A DNA stretch of 38,237 nucleotides from Candidatus Cloacimonadaceae bacterium (GTDB lineage Bacteria > Cloacimonadota > Cloacimonadia > Cloacimonadales > Cloacimonadaceae): contig JAUYAR010000140.1 in NCBI GenBank assembly GCA_030693415.1, positions 1 through 38,237 of the forward strand, given 5' to 3'. Every line of letters begins with the position of its first letter. Position 1 is the first letter of the stretch. Position numbers and translations under genes: made by a program. Shown here piece after piece: positions 27,500 to 35,256 of this stretch. The notes beneath the pieces were generated by a model. It was not told the DNA's origin and did not search any database. It was given only the letters and a program-made list of their open reading frames with translations.

Positions 27500-28058
27500 C
27501 TGAACCTCCTGCTTTCTCGCTACCAGTAGCAATCGAATCATCACCATGATCATAATAGACCAGGAAGACACTGGGATAGCTATGCTCGCCCAGATCGATC
27601 ACTTCCTCGAAGTAAAGCTCCGGCTTTCGTAGGCTATCTCTGAATCTGTCATACTCCGCCTGAATGATCTCTTCAGTTGCTAGAACAAAGGTCTTGATCG
27701 TGGCTCCGTTCTTGGTGGGTATCTGATGCTTTAGAGCGGTTAGCTTTCCGGCATCCGCCATTCTTCTGATCGTCTTCAGATTCTTGTTCAGCAGCATGGC
27801 TACTCTGTCTATAGGTAACCAGATCAAATCGACTTTCATGTCCATGTCCAAATCCTTCAAAAACTGTGACCCGCTTGGACATTTCAGTCGGGAATCTTGA
27901 AAAATGCGGTCAAGCGCTTGGACATTTTGGCTTCTCATCATAGTTATCAATGTGTTAAGCCTCATGCCTACCCCCGCTTGGACAGGGGTACCCGCTTGGA
28001 CATTGCTCTTACCAGCTCGTTTCTGCACTTCCGCATGGCGTTGTTTCTTGGTAGTCAT
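27486..28058 (-). CDS. HTH DNA-binding protein of the Mu-like element
   Basis: The 190-residue protein has a helix-turn-helix near residues 78-112 (LIWLPIDRVAMLLNKNLKTIRRM, then ADAGKLTAL). The basic N-terminus begins MTTKKQRHAEVQKRAGKS. It is the first gene of the transposition operon, divergent from the repressor. That is the place of an early regulator such as Ner, or of a separate DNA-binding subunit of the transposase. GAGAGG lies six bases before the ATG. Its 5' half carries four copies of a TGTCCAAGCG DNA motif, which produces the repeated VQAG peptide and so probably constrains this part of the protein. Confidence 0.78.
   Translation of the reverse strand: MTTKKQRHAEVQKRAGKSNVQAGTPVQAGVGMRLNTLITMMRSQNVQALDRIFQDSRLKCPSGSQFLKDLDMDMKVDLIWLPIDRVAMLLNKNLKTIRRMADAGKLTALKHQIPTKNGATIKTFVLATEEIIQAEYDRFRDSLRKPELYFEEVIDLGEHSYPSVFLVYYDHGDDSIATGSEKAGGSDVSL
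27872..28004. repeat. Four copies of CGCTTGGACA inside the HTH gene (binding-site cluster)
   Basis: The plus-strand sequence CGCTTGGACA occurs at 27872, 27915, 27975 and 27993. Three of the copies extend to CGCTTGGACATT. A fifth identical 12-mer lies outside any gene at 29160-29171. Three coding copies are read in one frame (VQA), while the copy at 27872 is read in another (KCPSG). This indicates conservation of the DNA rather than the peptide. The position, between the transposase genes and the divergent repressor, matches the operator/enhancer of phage Mu. Confidence 0.65.
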
Positions 28059-28299
28059 TCTACACCTCTCTTATGTATTAGTAGGGTGCTAACAACCACA
28101 AGCGCAGAACCTTGGGAAGTCCTTTCTGCGAGTTTGGCAGCTTTCTTACGCATTCTCCGGCAATACTTTATAATCCACCTGGGTCACAATATACACTTTA
28201 GTATTGACTCCAATCCGCTCTGCAGCAGAATGGCATCTGGAACTAATCTTGCAGCCATGCGGTTATAGTCAATGCTAAAGTTACTATATGGAGACCACG
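28059..28299. promoter_or_regulatory. Divergent control region with a 15-bp inverted repeat
   Basis: This region separates the repressor gene from the transposition operon and should hold both promoters. ACTTTAGTATTGACT (28195-28209) and AGTCAATGCTAAAGT (28267-28281) are inverted copies with one mismatch, 57 bp apart. A partial copy, CAATACTTTA, occurs at 28161-28170. These are good candidates for operators of the S24-type repressor. The downstream copy lies just before the repressor's own ribosome-binding site, which suggests autoregulation. Confidence 0.5.
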
Positions 28300-29055
28300 A
28301 TGAATAAACCGACTATCGGACAACGCCTTAGCTTGGTGATTAAGGCAATGCGACTCAAGGATTACCAGTTTGCCAATAAGTATGGCATCTCCCGTGCCTC
28401 GCTTTCCCGATACAAGCTAAACGAGAGATATCCCGATCCAGAGTTCTTGGAAGCCCTCTCCAAGGACAACATCAATATCCACTGGCTCTTTACCGGAAAG
28501 GGCTCTATGCATGCCAGAGACGAGTTTCAAGAGCTCATCCAATCCAATCAAGTCCCTACAAGCCCTAACAATCCAGATACCTCAAACCCTACCATCATCT
28601 CACCAATCCTGCATCCCATCAACAATCAAGACTTCGATCCCAATCGGTCTATCACCTTTCCCATAGTCGGTGAAATAGCTGCCGGACCTCCGATGGAGAT
28701 CAAGGACGAGTGGAGTCAGGTGGGTCAGATTCAGCTGCCAGTCTCATTCCTGCCCGGTAACCCCAAGCAATATACTGTCTTTCAAGTAAATGGCAGCAGT
28801 ATGGAACCTGTGATCCAGCATCAGGACATCGTGGTCATCAAGAGCGATCTGAGTTGGGAAAATGCTGATGGGAACATTGCAGTTGTAAGGACTGACGATG
28901 GTCTCACCATCAAGAAGGTGCAGATCGACCACCGCAGGCAACAGATTATCCTCCAACCATTTAATATAGACTACCCGGTTCTGGTTTTAGACTCAGATTG
29001 GAATTACGGAGCTTTCCTAATCGGCACAATCGCACTCCAATTGCGGTTTTTCTAA
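28300..29055 (+). CDS. LexA/CI-like repressor with S24 self-cleavage domain
   Basis: This is a phage-type repressor of 251 residues. An N-terminal helix-turn-helix is at about 20-42 (DYQFANKYGISRASLSRYK). A linker and an S24 peptidase domain follow, with a probable Ala-Gly cleavage site at 128-129 (EIAAGPP), nucleophile S167 in NGSSMEP and general base K205 in GLTIKKV. The dyad is complete, so the protein should self-cleave on a RecA/SOS signal and release the element's transposition genes. The ATG at 28300 has GGAG six bases upstream. The in-frame ATG at 28288 lies over that site and is less likely. It is divergent from the transposase operon, as in Mu-like elements. Confidence 0.88.
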   Translation: MNKPTIGQRLSLVIKAMRLKDYQFANKYGISRASLSRYKLNERYPDPEFLEALSKDNINIHWLFTGKGSMHARDEFQELIQSNQVPTSPNNPDTSNPTIISPILHPINNQDFDPNRSITFPIVGEIAAGPPMEIKDEWSQVGQIQLPVSFLPGNPKQYTVFQVNGSSMEPVIQHQDIVVIKSDLSWENADGNIAVVRTDDGLTIKKVQIDHRRQQIILQPFNIDYPVLVLDSDWNYGAFLIGTIALQLRFF

Positions 29056-29089
29056 TTTCAAAGTTCCGATTTCCCAACTGCTCTTTCCA

Positions 29090-29190
29090 AACCCTGTCCA
29101 AACGCTAGCCAAATTTGCAGTAAAACTGTCACAAACCAGTCCAAAACAGTCCAAACAAGCGCTTGGACATTTCCAAAACCAGTCCATCGC
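29090..29190. mobile_element. Probable repressor-side end of the Mu-like element (transposase-binding sites)
   Basis: Just beyond the repressor lies a cluster of related motifs in both orientations. They are TGTCCAAACG (29095), AGTCCAAA (29138 and 29148), CGCTTGGACATT (29160) and AGTCCA (29181). The 29160 copy is identical to sites near the transposase operon. Mu-family ends carry several transposase sites within ~200 bp of the terminus, so the element probably ends between here and the heptamer array starting at 29287. The exact terminal dinucleotide and target duplication could not be fixed. Confidence 0.45.
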
Positions 29191-29286
29191 AACTAACCAC
29201 CAATCAAAGCCTTATCCCCACTTTCCCCTTGTGTCACTTCTTGCAGCTTTGGGTGTCAGTTTATAACCATCCCACCAATTCCGTCC

Positions 29287-29505
29287 AATTCTCAATTTTC
29301 AATTAGTAGTAATTCTCAATTCTCAATTCTCAATTCTCAATTCTCAATTCTCAATTCTCAATTCTCAATTCTCAATTCTCAATTCTCAATTCTCAATTCT
29401 CAATTAGTAGTAATTCTCAATTCTCAATTCTCAATTCTCAATTCTCAATTAGTAGTAATTCTCAATTCTCAATTCTCAATTAGCCGTAATTCTCAATTCT
29501 CAATT
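29287..29505. repeat. Tandem 7-bp repeat array (TCTCAAT), interrupted
   Basis: The longest uninterrupted block has about 13 copies of TCTCAAT (around 29311-29405), followed by shorter blocks. Blocks are separated by a 10-bp spacer, AGTAGTAATT or the variant AGCCGTAATT. No reading frame or promoter is evident. The array lies exactly where AT-rich accessory DNA gives way to the housekeeping genes. The same 7-mer forms a perfect array at 38102-38237. Confidence 0.9.
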
Positions 29506-29538
29506 AACCCTGCTCAGCCTCAGTTTATCGAGAGGTAA

Positions 29539-30630
29539 TCATTTCCAGCGGTAACCCCCGAGCGTTCCTCTGACTGCATAGAATAGAAACTGCGCCGGAA
29601 AGAGCAAAAGCTGCAGGGGGTAGAGAACGCTGAGCTTGATATGCCTTATCTTGCTGAAATGCAGCAGGATAAGACAGATTTCAGCGATCGTTTTACTGAT
29701 CAAAGAATATGCCGCTAAAAACGTGAATCCGCCTAATAGCGATCTGATCACAAGAAGATAGAAGAGCAGAAAATAGAGGAAGATGAAGACTGAGAGCGCC
29801 TTCACCCACCATGGATGATGGAAGAATTTCGATGCCCGGCGAATGTTTGTCTGATGCCGTTTGGCAAGATCAGTTCCTTCGATGGAGACAACCTGCATCT
29901 CAGGCGAGGGATCGAAACATGCTTTTCGGATATACTTCATCATCTTCATCAGGAGCAGGTCATCGTCCCCGGATGCCAGGTGCCCGATGCCATTAAAGCC
30001 GCCCGCTTGGTCAAATAGGGACTTGCGATAGACCATGTTGCAAGCGCTGCTGGTGACCGGCAGGCGCCAATAGAGGCCTGCCGCCGCGAGGGCATAATAG
30101 ACGCCGCGTTCAAAATTGCGCAAACGCATGCTCCCGGCACCGGGATTTCGTTTCATGATCGAAAAGCCCAAGAGATAATCCGTTTCATTATCCATCGAGG
30201 AATTGATTCTGCTGAGCCAGCTTGGAGGAACGACGCAATCCGCATCCGTGAAAGCGAGGATATCATACCGGGCGGCATTGATGCCATTCATGATAGCGGC
30301 TTTCTTTCCGGTCAATCCCGGTAGCGAATCTTGAAAGTCGATGAGCCGGATATTGTGTTTGCCATTATACTCTGCAAGGATACGCATCGATGCGTCCGTG
30401 GAATGGTCGTTGATAATGATAATCTCATATAGGTTTTGGGGATAAACGAGTGCGGAGAGTGATTTTAGCAACCGGGGCAGATTGATCTCCTCGTTGCGAG
30501 CCGCGATGATGACCGATATGCCTTTCGAATCACCATCCCGCGGCACTTTTTGCTTCCACAAAGCCGCGCAGACGAGCAGGATGAATAACAGATAGAACGC
30601 GGTGCCAAAGGCAAAGATCGGGACAAGCAA
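29539..30630 (-). CDS. Family 2 glycosyltransferase, membrane-associated
   Basis: The 363-residue protein has an N-terminal membrane segment (about 5-25), a GT-A catalytic domain and two or three C-terminal membrane segments (about 275-350). The nucleotide-sugar region begins ISVIIAARNEEINLPRLL, the metal-binding motif is TDADC at 128-132, and an acidic GDDDLL follows near 217-222. Such proteins transfer sugars to lipid carriers or envelope glycans; donor and acceptor cannot be told. It is the second gene of a dnaX operon. The likely start is TTG at 30628-30630, two bases after the dnaX stop, without a good ribosome-binding site, so the true start may lie slightly upstream within dnaX. Confidence 0.82.
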   Translation of the reverse strand: MLVPIFAFGTAFYLLFILLVCAALWKQKVPRDGDSKGISVIIAARNEEINLPRLLKSLSALVYPQNLYEIIIINDHSTDASMRILAEYNGKHNIRLIDFQDSLPGLTGKKAAIMNGINAARYDILAFTDADCVVPPSWLSRINSSMDNETDYLLGFSIMKRNPGAGSMRLRNFERGVYYALAAAGLYWRLPVTSSACNMVYRKSLFDQAGGFNGIGHLASGDDDLLLMKMMKYIRKACFDPSPEMQVVSIEGTDLAKRHQTNIRRASKFFHHPWWVKALSVFIFLYFLLFYLLVIRSLLGGFTFLAAYSLISKTIAEICLILLHFSKIRHIKLSVLYPLQLLLFPAQFLFYAVRGTLGGYRWK

Positions 30631-30632
30631 GA

Positions 30633-32243
30633 TCAGGAACCGGAGCCCAGTTTGGAATCCGTGATTTCGATATATTTTGCCAGATTGGGATCGAGAGCTT
30701 TGAGGTCTTCGATGGTCTTGCGGTTGATCTGCACGCGGGCGGGAACTTCGGTTTCACGCAGTTCGACCTCGATTCGGATCGGTTCGTCGAAGATGTCACT
30801 AAGCTGCTTTTCGATCTCATCCTTGTTCTTGATCAAAGTGTTGTAGTGGGACAAGACCGCTACGCTGAATACTACCTTGCCTTTTTGGACTGCTTTTATG
30901 GTGGACTCCTTCAACGCCACTGAAGATGCTCCACTGGATTTGCGGATGCGGTTGACGATCTTTCCCCAGTATTTGTTGAGATTTTCGAGGTTGAAATCCA
31001 GCTTGAGTATCTCATGCTCCCCATGATGAATCGATGGTGCTTGGGATACCGCTTTCTCTTCGGCTTTTACTTGCGGACGCGGCATCTGAAGGGGTTTACC
31101 GACCGGTTGAGTGGCTGACGGCATCGCTGAAAAACGTGAGATCAATTGCGCGATATCATCCATTTCATCCATCTTGCAGAGCTTGATCATCACCACTTCG
31201 AGGATGAGATAGGGGTTGGCGCTGGTTTTCAGATCCACCTTGGTCTGCATCAAAAAACTCATCATATACAGCAGATTGTTTTGCATGAAGAGCCCCGCGA
31301 TCTCGTCGTAGAGTGGATATTCGTCCGTATTCACGTCCGTGGGTGAAAGCCCCAGCTTGCGAAGAATCACGATGCGTAAAAACTCCATCATATTGGTGAT
31401 CAGTTCCTGTAGATCGGTGCCGGATTCGAAGATCTGGTGCAATTGGGTGACCAGCCCGGCGCTGTCTTTGGCATGCACCATCTGCAAAAGACCGTTATAG
31501 ACCTGATTGGGAACGAGCCCAAAGATCTCGCGCACTTTATCGATCGTGACCTTGTTCATACAATAGGAGAGCACCTGATCCATCAGCGAAAGCGCGTCTC
31601 GCAATCCGCCATCCGCTTTGCGGGCGATCAGATAGAGGGATTCGCTGTCGATCTCGATGTTTTCCTCAATCATCAAGTCCTTGAGGCGCTTTACGATAGA
31701 ATCGATCGGGATGCGTTTGAAATCATAACGTTGACACCTTGAGATGATGGTGGGGATCACCTTGTGCGGCTCGGTAGTGGCAAAGATGAATAGCACGTTT
31801 TCCGGAGGTTCCTCAAGGGTCTTGAGCAGTGCGTTGAAGGCACTTTTGGAGAGCATGTGCACTTCGTCGATGATATATATTTTATATTTGCACTGACTCG
31901 GCGCGTAGAGCAGCTCGCGTTGAAGCTCGCGGATATCGTCCACGCCGGTGTTTGAGGCACCATCGATCTCGATCACGTCGGTGGATGTGCCGGATGTGAT
32001 CTCCACGCAATTGTGACATTTGTTGCAGGGCTCGGGCGTCGGTCCATGGATGCAATTCAGGCTTTTTGCCAGAATGCGTGCCATCGAGGTCTTCCCCACT
32101 CCACGCGGACCTGTGAACAGATATGCATGCGCGATGCGGTTGCCGTTGATCGCATTGTGCAAAATCTCGGTCACGTGTTCCTGGGCATAGACTTCGGCAA
32201 AGGTCTGGGGACGGTATTTTCGGGCTAATACGATGTAACTCAT
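30633..32243 (-). CDS. dnaX: DNA polymerase III subunit gamma/tau
   Basis: This clamp-loader ATPase loads the sliding clamp at the replication fork. Walker A is GPRGVGKT at 45-52. The zinc-binding cysteines are C64, C73, C76 and C79. Walker B is IIDEVH at 124-129, and the sensor/arginine-finger motif SRC is at 168-170. The AAA+ core is followed by the collar domain to about 365 and a shorter C-terminal part. The total of 536 residues resembles the undivided DnaX of many bacteria. No obvious slippery heptamer for a gamma frameshift was noticed. GGAGG lies four bases before the ATG. It is transcribed with the downstream glycosyltransferase and divergent from pfp. Confidence 0.95.
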   Translation of the reverse strand: MSYIVLARKYRPQTFAEVYAQEHVTEILHNAINGNRIAHAYLFTGPRGVGKTSMARILAKSLNCIHGPTPEPCNKCHNCVEITSGTSTDVIEIDGASNTGVDDIRELQRELLYAPSQCKYKIYIIDEVHMLSKSAFNALLKTLEEPPENVLFIFATTEPHKVIPTIISRCQRYDFKRIPIDSIVKRLKDLMIEENIEIDSESLYLIARKADGGLRDALSLMDQVLSYCMNKVTIDKVREIFGLVPNQVYNGLLQMVHAKDSAGLVTQLHQIFESGTDLQELITNMMEFLRIVILRKLGLSPTDVNTDEYPLYDEIAGLFMQNNLLYMMSFLMQTKVDLKTSANPYLILEVVMIKLCKMDEMDDIAQLISRFSAMPSATQPVGKPLQMPRPQVKAEEKAVSQAPSIHHGEHEILKLDFNLENLNKYWGKIVNRIRKSSGASSVALKESTIKAVQKGKVVFSVAVLSHYNTLIKNKDEIEKQLSDIFDEPIRIEVELRETEVPARVQINRKTIEDLKALDPNLAKYIEITDSKLGSGS

Positions 32244-32413
32244 TCCACCTCCATCACCATGGTTTTAAACCGCTTTTTTTTTGCAAGCATTTTCTGCTGG
32301 ACAAATAACGCGCATCCGATTTACATGAAAAAAACTGGTTTATTGAGGCGTTATTTCGCGTCAAAAGCCAGCTTTGCTCGAGATAAAAAAACATGAATAC
32401 ATGGAGGTTTGAA

Positions 32414-33637
32414 GTGAAGTTAGAAGGAAAAGTCGTGATCGCTCAAGGCGGAGGACCCACCGCGGTGATCAATCAATCCCTGGTGGGAGTAGCTCTCGAA
32501 TCGAGAAAGTTCTCTCAGGTGACCCGCGTCTATGGCGCTCTCTACGGAGTTCAGGGCATCGTCAATGAGGATTTTGTCGATCTCACTCAGGAAACCACCC
32601 ACAATCTGGAACAGGTTGCGGATACACCCTCTTCGGCGCTACTATCCACAAGGGACAAACCGGACGTGGCTTATTGCCGGGAAATCTTCAAAGTGCTCAA
32701 AGCTCACGACGTCCGCTATTTCTTTTACATCGGCGGAAACGACTCCGCGGACACTGTGCGCATCGTCAATGAGCAAGCCAATCTGGCGGATTATGAATTC
32801 CGCGCCATCCACATCCCCAAGACGATCGACAACGATCTTGTCCTGAACGATCATACCCCGGGCTATGGCTCTGCGGCTCGCTTTGTGGCGTCCGCCTTCA
32901 CGGGTGTCAATCTCGATAATCGTGCTTTGCCGGGAGTCTATATCGGCATCGTGATGGGACGCCATGCGGGATTCCTGACCGCTGCTTCGGCTTTGGCGCA
33001 AAAATATCCGGATGACGGACCTCATCTGATCTATATGCCGGAGCGTCCTTTCCACCGTGAAAACTTCCTCAAAGACGTACACCGCGTCTATAACCAGTAT
33101 GGCAGGTGCGTAATCGCGGTCTCCGAAGGAATCTTGGATGAGAAAGGCATTCCGATCATCTCCAAGCTTTCCAACCATGTGGAAAACGATGCCCACGGCA
33201 ACGTGCAGCTCTCCGGAACAGGCATGCTTGGAGACCTGCTTTGCGACCTCGTGAGACAGAAACTTAATATCAAACGCGTCCGCTCCGATACCTTTGGTTA
33301 TCTGCAACGCTCCTTCATGGGTTGCGTCTCAGATATCGACCAACGCGAAGCCCGCGAAGTGGGAGAACGCGCCGCCCACTATGCCATTTGGTACAATCTG
33401 GATGGATCCATATCCATCCAACGCACCGGGTTCTATAGCGTGAACTACCAATTGGAAAAGCTTTCGGATGTCGCCCGCAAAACCAGACACATGCCGGATG
33501 AATTTATAAATGCTAACGGAAATGGCATCACGGACGATTTTAAATTCTATCTGAGACCACTACTCGGATCGGGATTTCCTGTCGCTCACAGGCTGCGCGC
33601 CCCACGGGTCGGCAAACTCATGGACGGAAATACTTGA
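32414..33637 (+). CDS. pfp: Pyrophosphate-type 6-phosphofructokinase
   Basis: The enzyme interconverts fructose 6-phosphate and fructose 1,6-bisphosphate in glycolysis, using diphosphate rather than ATP as judged by signature residues. Numbered from the GTG start, GGNDS lies at 107-111 (Asp110 where ATP enzymes have Gly) and PKTIDND at 135-141 (Lys136 where ATP enzymes have Gly). The substrate motif MGRHAG is at 181-186 and QGGGPTAVIN is at the N-terminus. Asn109 replaces the Asp usual at that place. GGAGG lies six bases before GTG at 32414, making it a better start than ATG at 32393. The product has 407 residues. PPi dependence is inferred and could be tested by assay. Confidence 0.88.
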   Translation: MKLEGKVVIAQGGGPTAVINQSLVGVALESRKFSQVTRVYGALYGVQGIVNEDFVDLTQETTHNLEQVADTPSSALLSTRDKPDVAYCREIFKVLKAHDVRYFFYIGGNDSADTVRIVNEQANLADYEFRAIHIPKTIDNDLVLNDHTPGYGSAARFVASAFTGVNLDNRALPGVYIGIVMGRHAGFLTAASALAQKYPDDGPHLIYMPERPFHRENFLKDVHRVYNQYGRCVIAVSEGILDEKGIPIISKLSNHVENDAHGNVQLSGTGMLGDLLCDLVRQKLNIKRVRSDTFGYLQRSFMGCVSDIDQREAREVGERAAHYAIWYNLDGSISIQRTGFYSVNYQLEKLSDVARKTRHMPDEFINANGNGITDDFKFYLRPLLGSGFPVAHRLRAPRVGKLMDGNT

Positions 33638-33667
33638 CATTAAACGACCCCTTGTAATACTGGTCGT
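33634..33667 (+). promoter_or_regulatory. Candidate gdhA promoter with flanking dyad
   Basis: TTGACA (33634-33639), a 15-bp spacer and TAATAC (33655-33660) resemble a sigma-70-type promoter; the spacer is slightly short. The -35 box overlaps the pfp stop codon. ACGACC (33644-33649) and GGTCGT (33662-33667) form an inverted repeat around the -10, which could be an operator. Confidence 0.4.
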
Positions 33668-33697
33668 AAATATAAATAATACTTATGGAGGAAGGTC

Positions 33698-35035
33698 ATG
33701 ACCCTTCATGAATTCATGGCAAAAGTCTCAGCCAAGAACCCCGGCGAGCCCGAGTTTCTTCAGGCTGTCAAAGAAGTTGTCGAGACAGTATGGGATGTCT
33801 ATATCAGCAATCCCCGTTTCGTGAAAGCAAACATCATGGAACGCATCGTCGAACCCGAGCGCGTGATCATTTTCCGCGTTCCCTGGATGGACGACAAAAG
33901 CGAAGTGCACGTCAATCGTGGCTACCGTGTTCAATTCAACAGCGCCATCGGACCCTACAAGGGCGGCTTGCGTTTTCACCCCAGCGTGAATCTCTCCATC
34001 CTCAAGTTTCTGGGCTTCGAACAAATCTTCAAAAACAGCCTCACCACTCTTCCCATGGGCGGAGGCAAAGGCGGAAGCGATTTTGACGCAAAAGGCAAAT
34101 CCGAAGCTGAGATCATGCGTTTCTGTCAATCCTACATCGCCGAACTCTATCGTCACATCGGTCCAAATACGGACGTCCCCGCTGGAGACATCGGTGTCGG
34201 AGGCAGAGAAATCGGCTACCTTTTCGGCTATTACAAGAAGCTCGTCAACCAATTCACCGGCGTGCTCACCGGCAAAGGCATCAATTGGGGCGGAAGCCTG
34301 ATCAGACCTGAAGCCACCGGTTTTGGCTGTGTCTATTTCGCCGAAGAAATGCTCAAAACCCAAGGCAAGAGCTTCGCCGGTATGAAGGTCGCTCTCTCCG
34401 GCTTCGGAAACGTCGCCTGGGGCGCCGCGCAAAAGATCAACGATCTTGGCGGCAAGGTCGTGACCCTCTCCGGACCGGATGGATACATTTATGATGAAGA
34501 TGGCGTTTCCGGTGAAAAGATCGACTATCTGCTCGAGCTCCGCGCTTCAAATAATGACCGTGTCATCGATTATGCGGACGTCTTCCCCAATGCCAAGTTC
34601 TTCGCGAACAAGCGTCCCTGGGAAGTTCCGGTGGACGTTGCCATCCCTTGCGCCACTCAAAACGAACTGGATGTCGAGGATGCCAAAACCCTCGTCAAAA
34701 ACGGTTGCTTCTGCGTGACCGAAGCCGCCAACATGCCATGCACTCCCGGAGCGGTTGAAGTGTTCATCAACGCCAAGATCCTCTTTGCCCCCGGCAAAGC
34801 CGCAAACGCCGGCGGAGTGGCTACTTCCGGTCTCGAAATGACTCAGAACAGCATGCGCCTGAACTGGAACCGCGAAGAAGTGGACGAACGCCTCCACCAG
34901 ATCATGAAAAACATCCACGAAGCTTGCCACAAAAACGGACTCCAGGATGATGGATTCGTCAATTATGTCAAAGGCGCCAATATCGCCGGTTTCCTAAAGG
35001 TAGCCAATGCGATGTGTGACCTTGGACTGATCTAA
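33698..35035 (+). CDS. gdhA: Glutamate dehydrogenase, hexameric bacterial type
   Basis: The enzyme catalyses reversible oxidative deamination of glutamate to 2-oxoglutarate and ammonia, linking amino-acid fermentation or nitrogen assimilation to the NAD(P) pool. The 445-residue length fits the small hexameric family. Catalytic and substrate residues are K88 (GPYKGG), K112, K124 (GGGKGG) and D164 (PAGDIGVG). Their spacing equals that of the Clostridium symbiosum enzyme. The dinucleotide-binding motif GFGNVAWGAA is at 235-244. NADP versus NAD preference cannot be read safely. GGAGGAAGG lies just before the ATG. A rho-independent terminator follows the stop. Confidence 0.96.
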   Translation: MTLHEFMAKVSAKNPGEPEFLQAVKEVVETVWDVYISNPRFVKANIMERIVEPERVIIFRVPWMDDKSEVHVNRGYRVQFNSAIGPYKGGLRFHPSVNLSILKFLGFEQIFKNSLTTLPMGGGKGGSDFDAKGKSEAEIMRFCQSYIAELYRHIGPNTDVPAGDIGVGGREIGYLFGYYKKLVNQFTGVLTGKGINWGGSLIRPEATGFGCVYFAEEMLKTQGKSFAGMKVALSGFGNVAWGAAQKINDLGGKVVTLSGPDGYIYDEDGVSGEKIDYLLELRASNNDRVIDYADVFPNAKFFANKRPWEVPVDVAIPCATQNELDVEDAKTLVKNGCFCVTEAANMPCTPGAVEVFINAKILFAPGKAANAGGVATSGLEMTQNSMRLNWNREEVDERLHQIMKNIHEACHKNGLQDDGFVNYVKGANIAGFLKVANAMCDLGLI

Positions 35036-35061
35036 GCTAATATATATCTGTCATATACATG

Positions 35062-35091
35062 CCGGGTAACCTGATCGTTGCCCGGTTTTTT
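35062..35091 (+). terminator. Rho-independent terminator of gdhA
   Basis: A 9-bp stem CCGGGTAAC/GTTGCCCGG (one G-T wobble) with loop CTGATC is followed by six T residues. It lies 26 bp after the gdhA stop. Confidence 0.88.
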
Positions 35092-35256
35092 CTTGCCTGT
35101 CATCCACTTGGCAGTCTTTGGTTAGTCCCCCGCGCGAAGGGCAAGACTATTATTTCATAGCAATTCTTAGATTTTACCAAATATTTTCCTTTACTTCGGA
35201 ATCAAAATTGCATGTATATTCTTAGCAATAATGTATCTAAAACAAAGGGAGAAACC

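Noticed and set aside
29287-29505. Heptamer array considered as a CRISPR array
   Set aside because: The unit is 7 bp with no unique spacers and no cas genes are present.
30633-32243. Programmed frameshift in dnaX giving a shorter gamma subunit
   Set aside because: No A-rich slippery heptamer with a following hairpin was found at the expected place.
32642-33307. 221-aa minus-strand frame inside pfp, and a similar 234-aa frame inside gdhA
   Set aside because: Both are long antisense frames produced by codon bias of strongly coding genes; the sense proteins are unambiguous.
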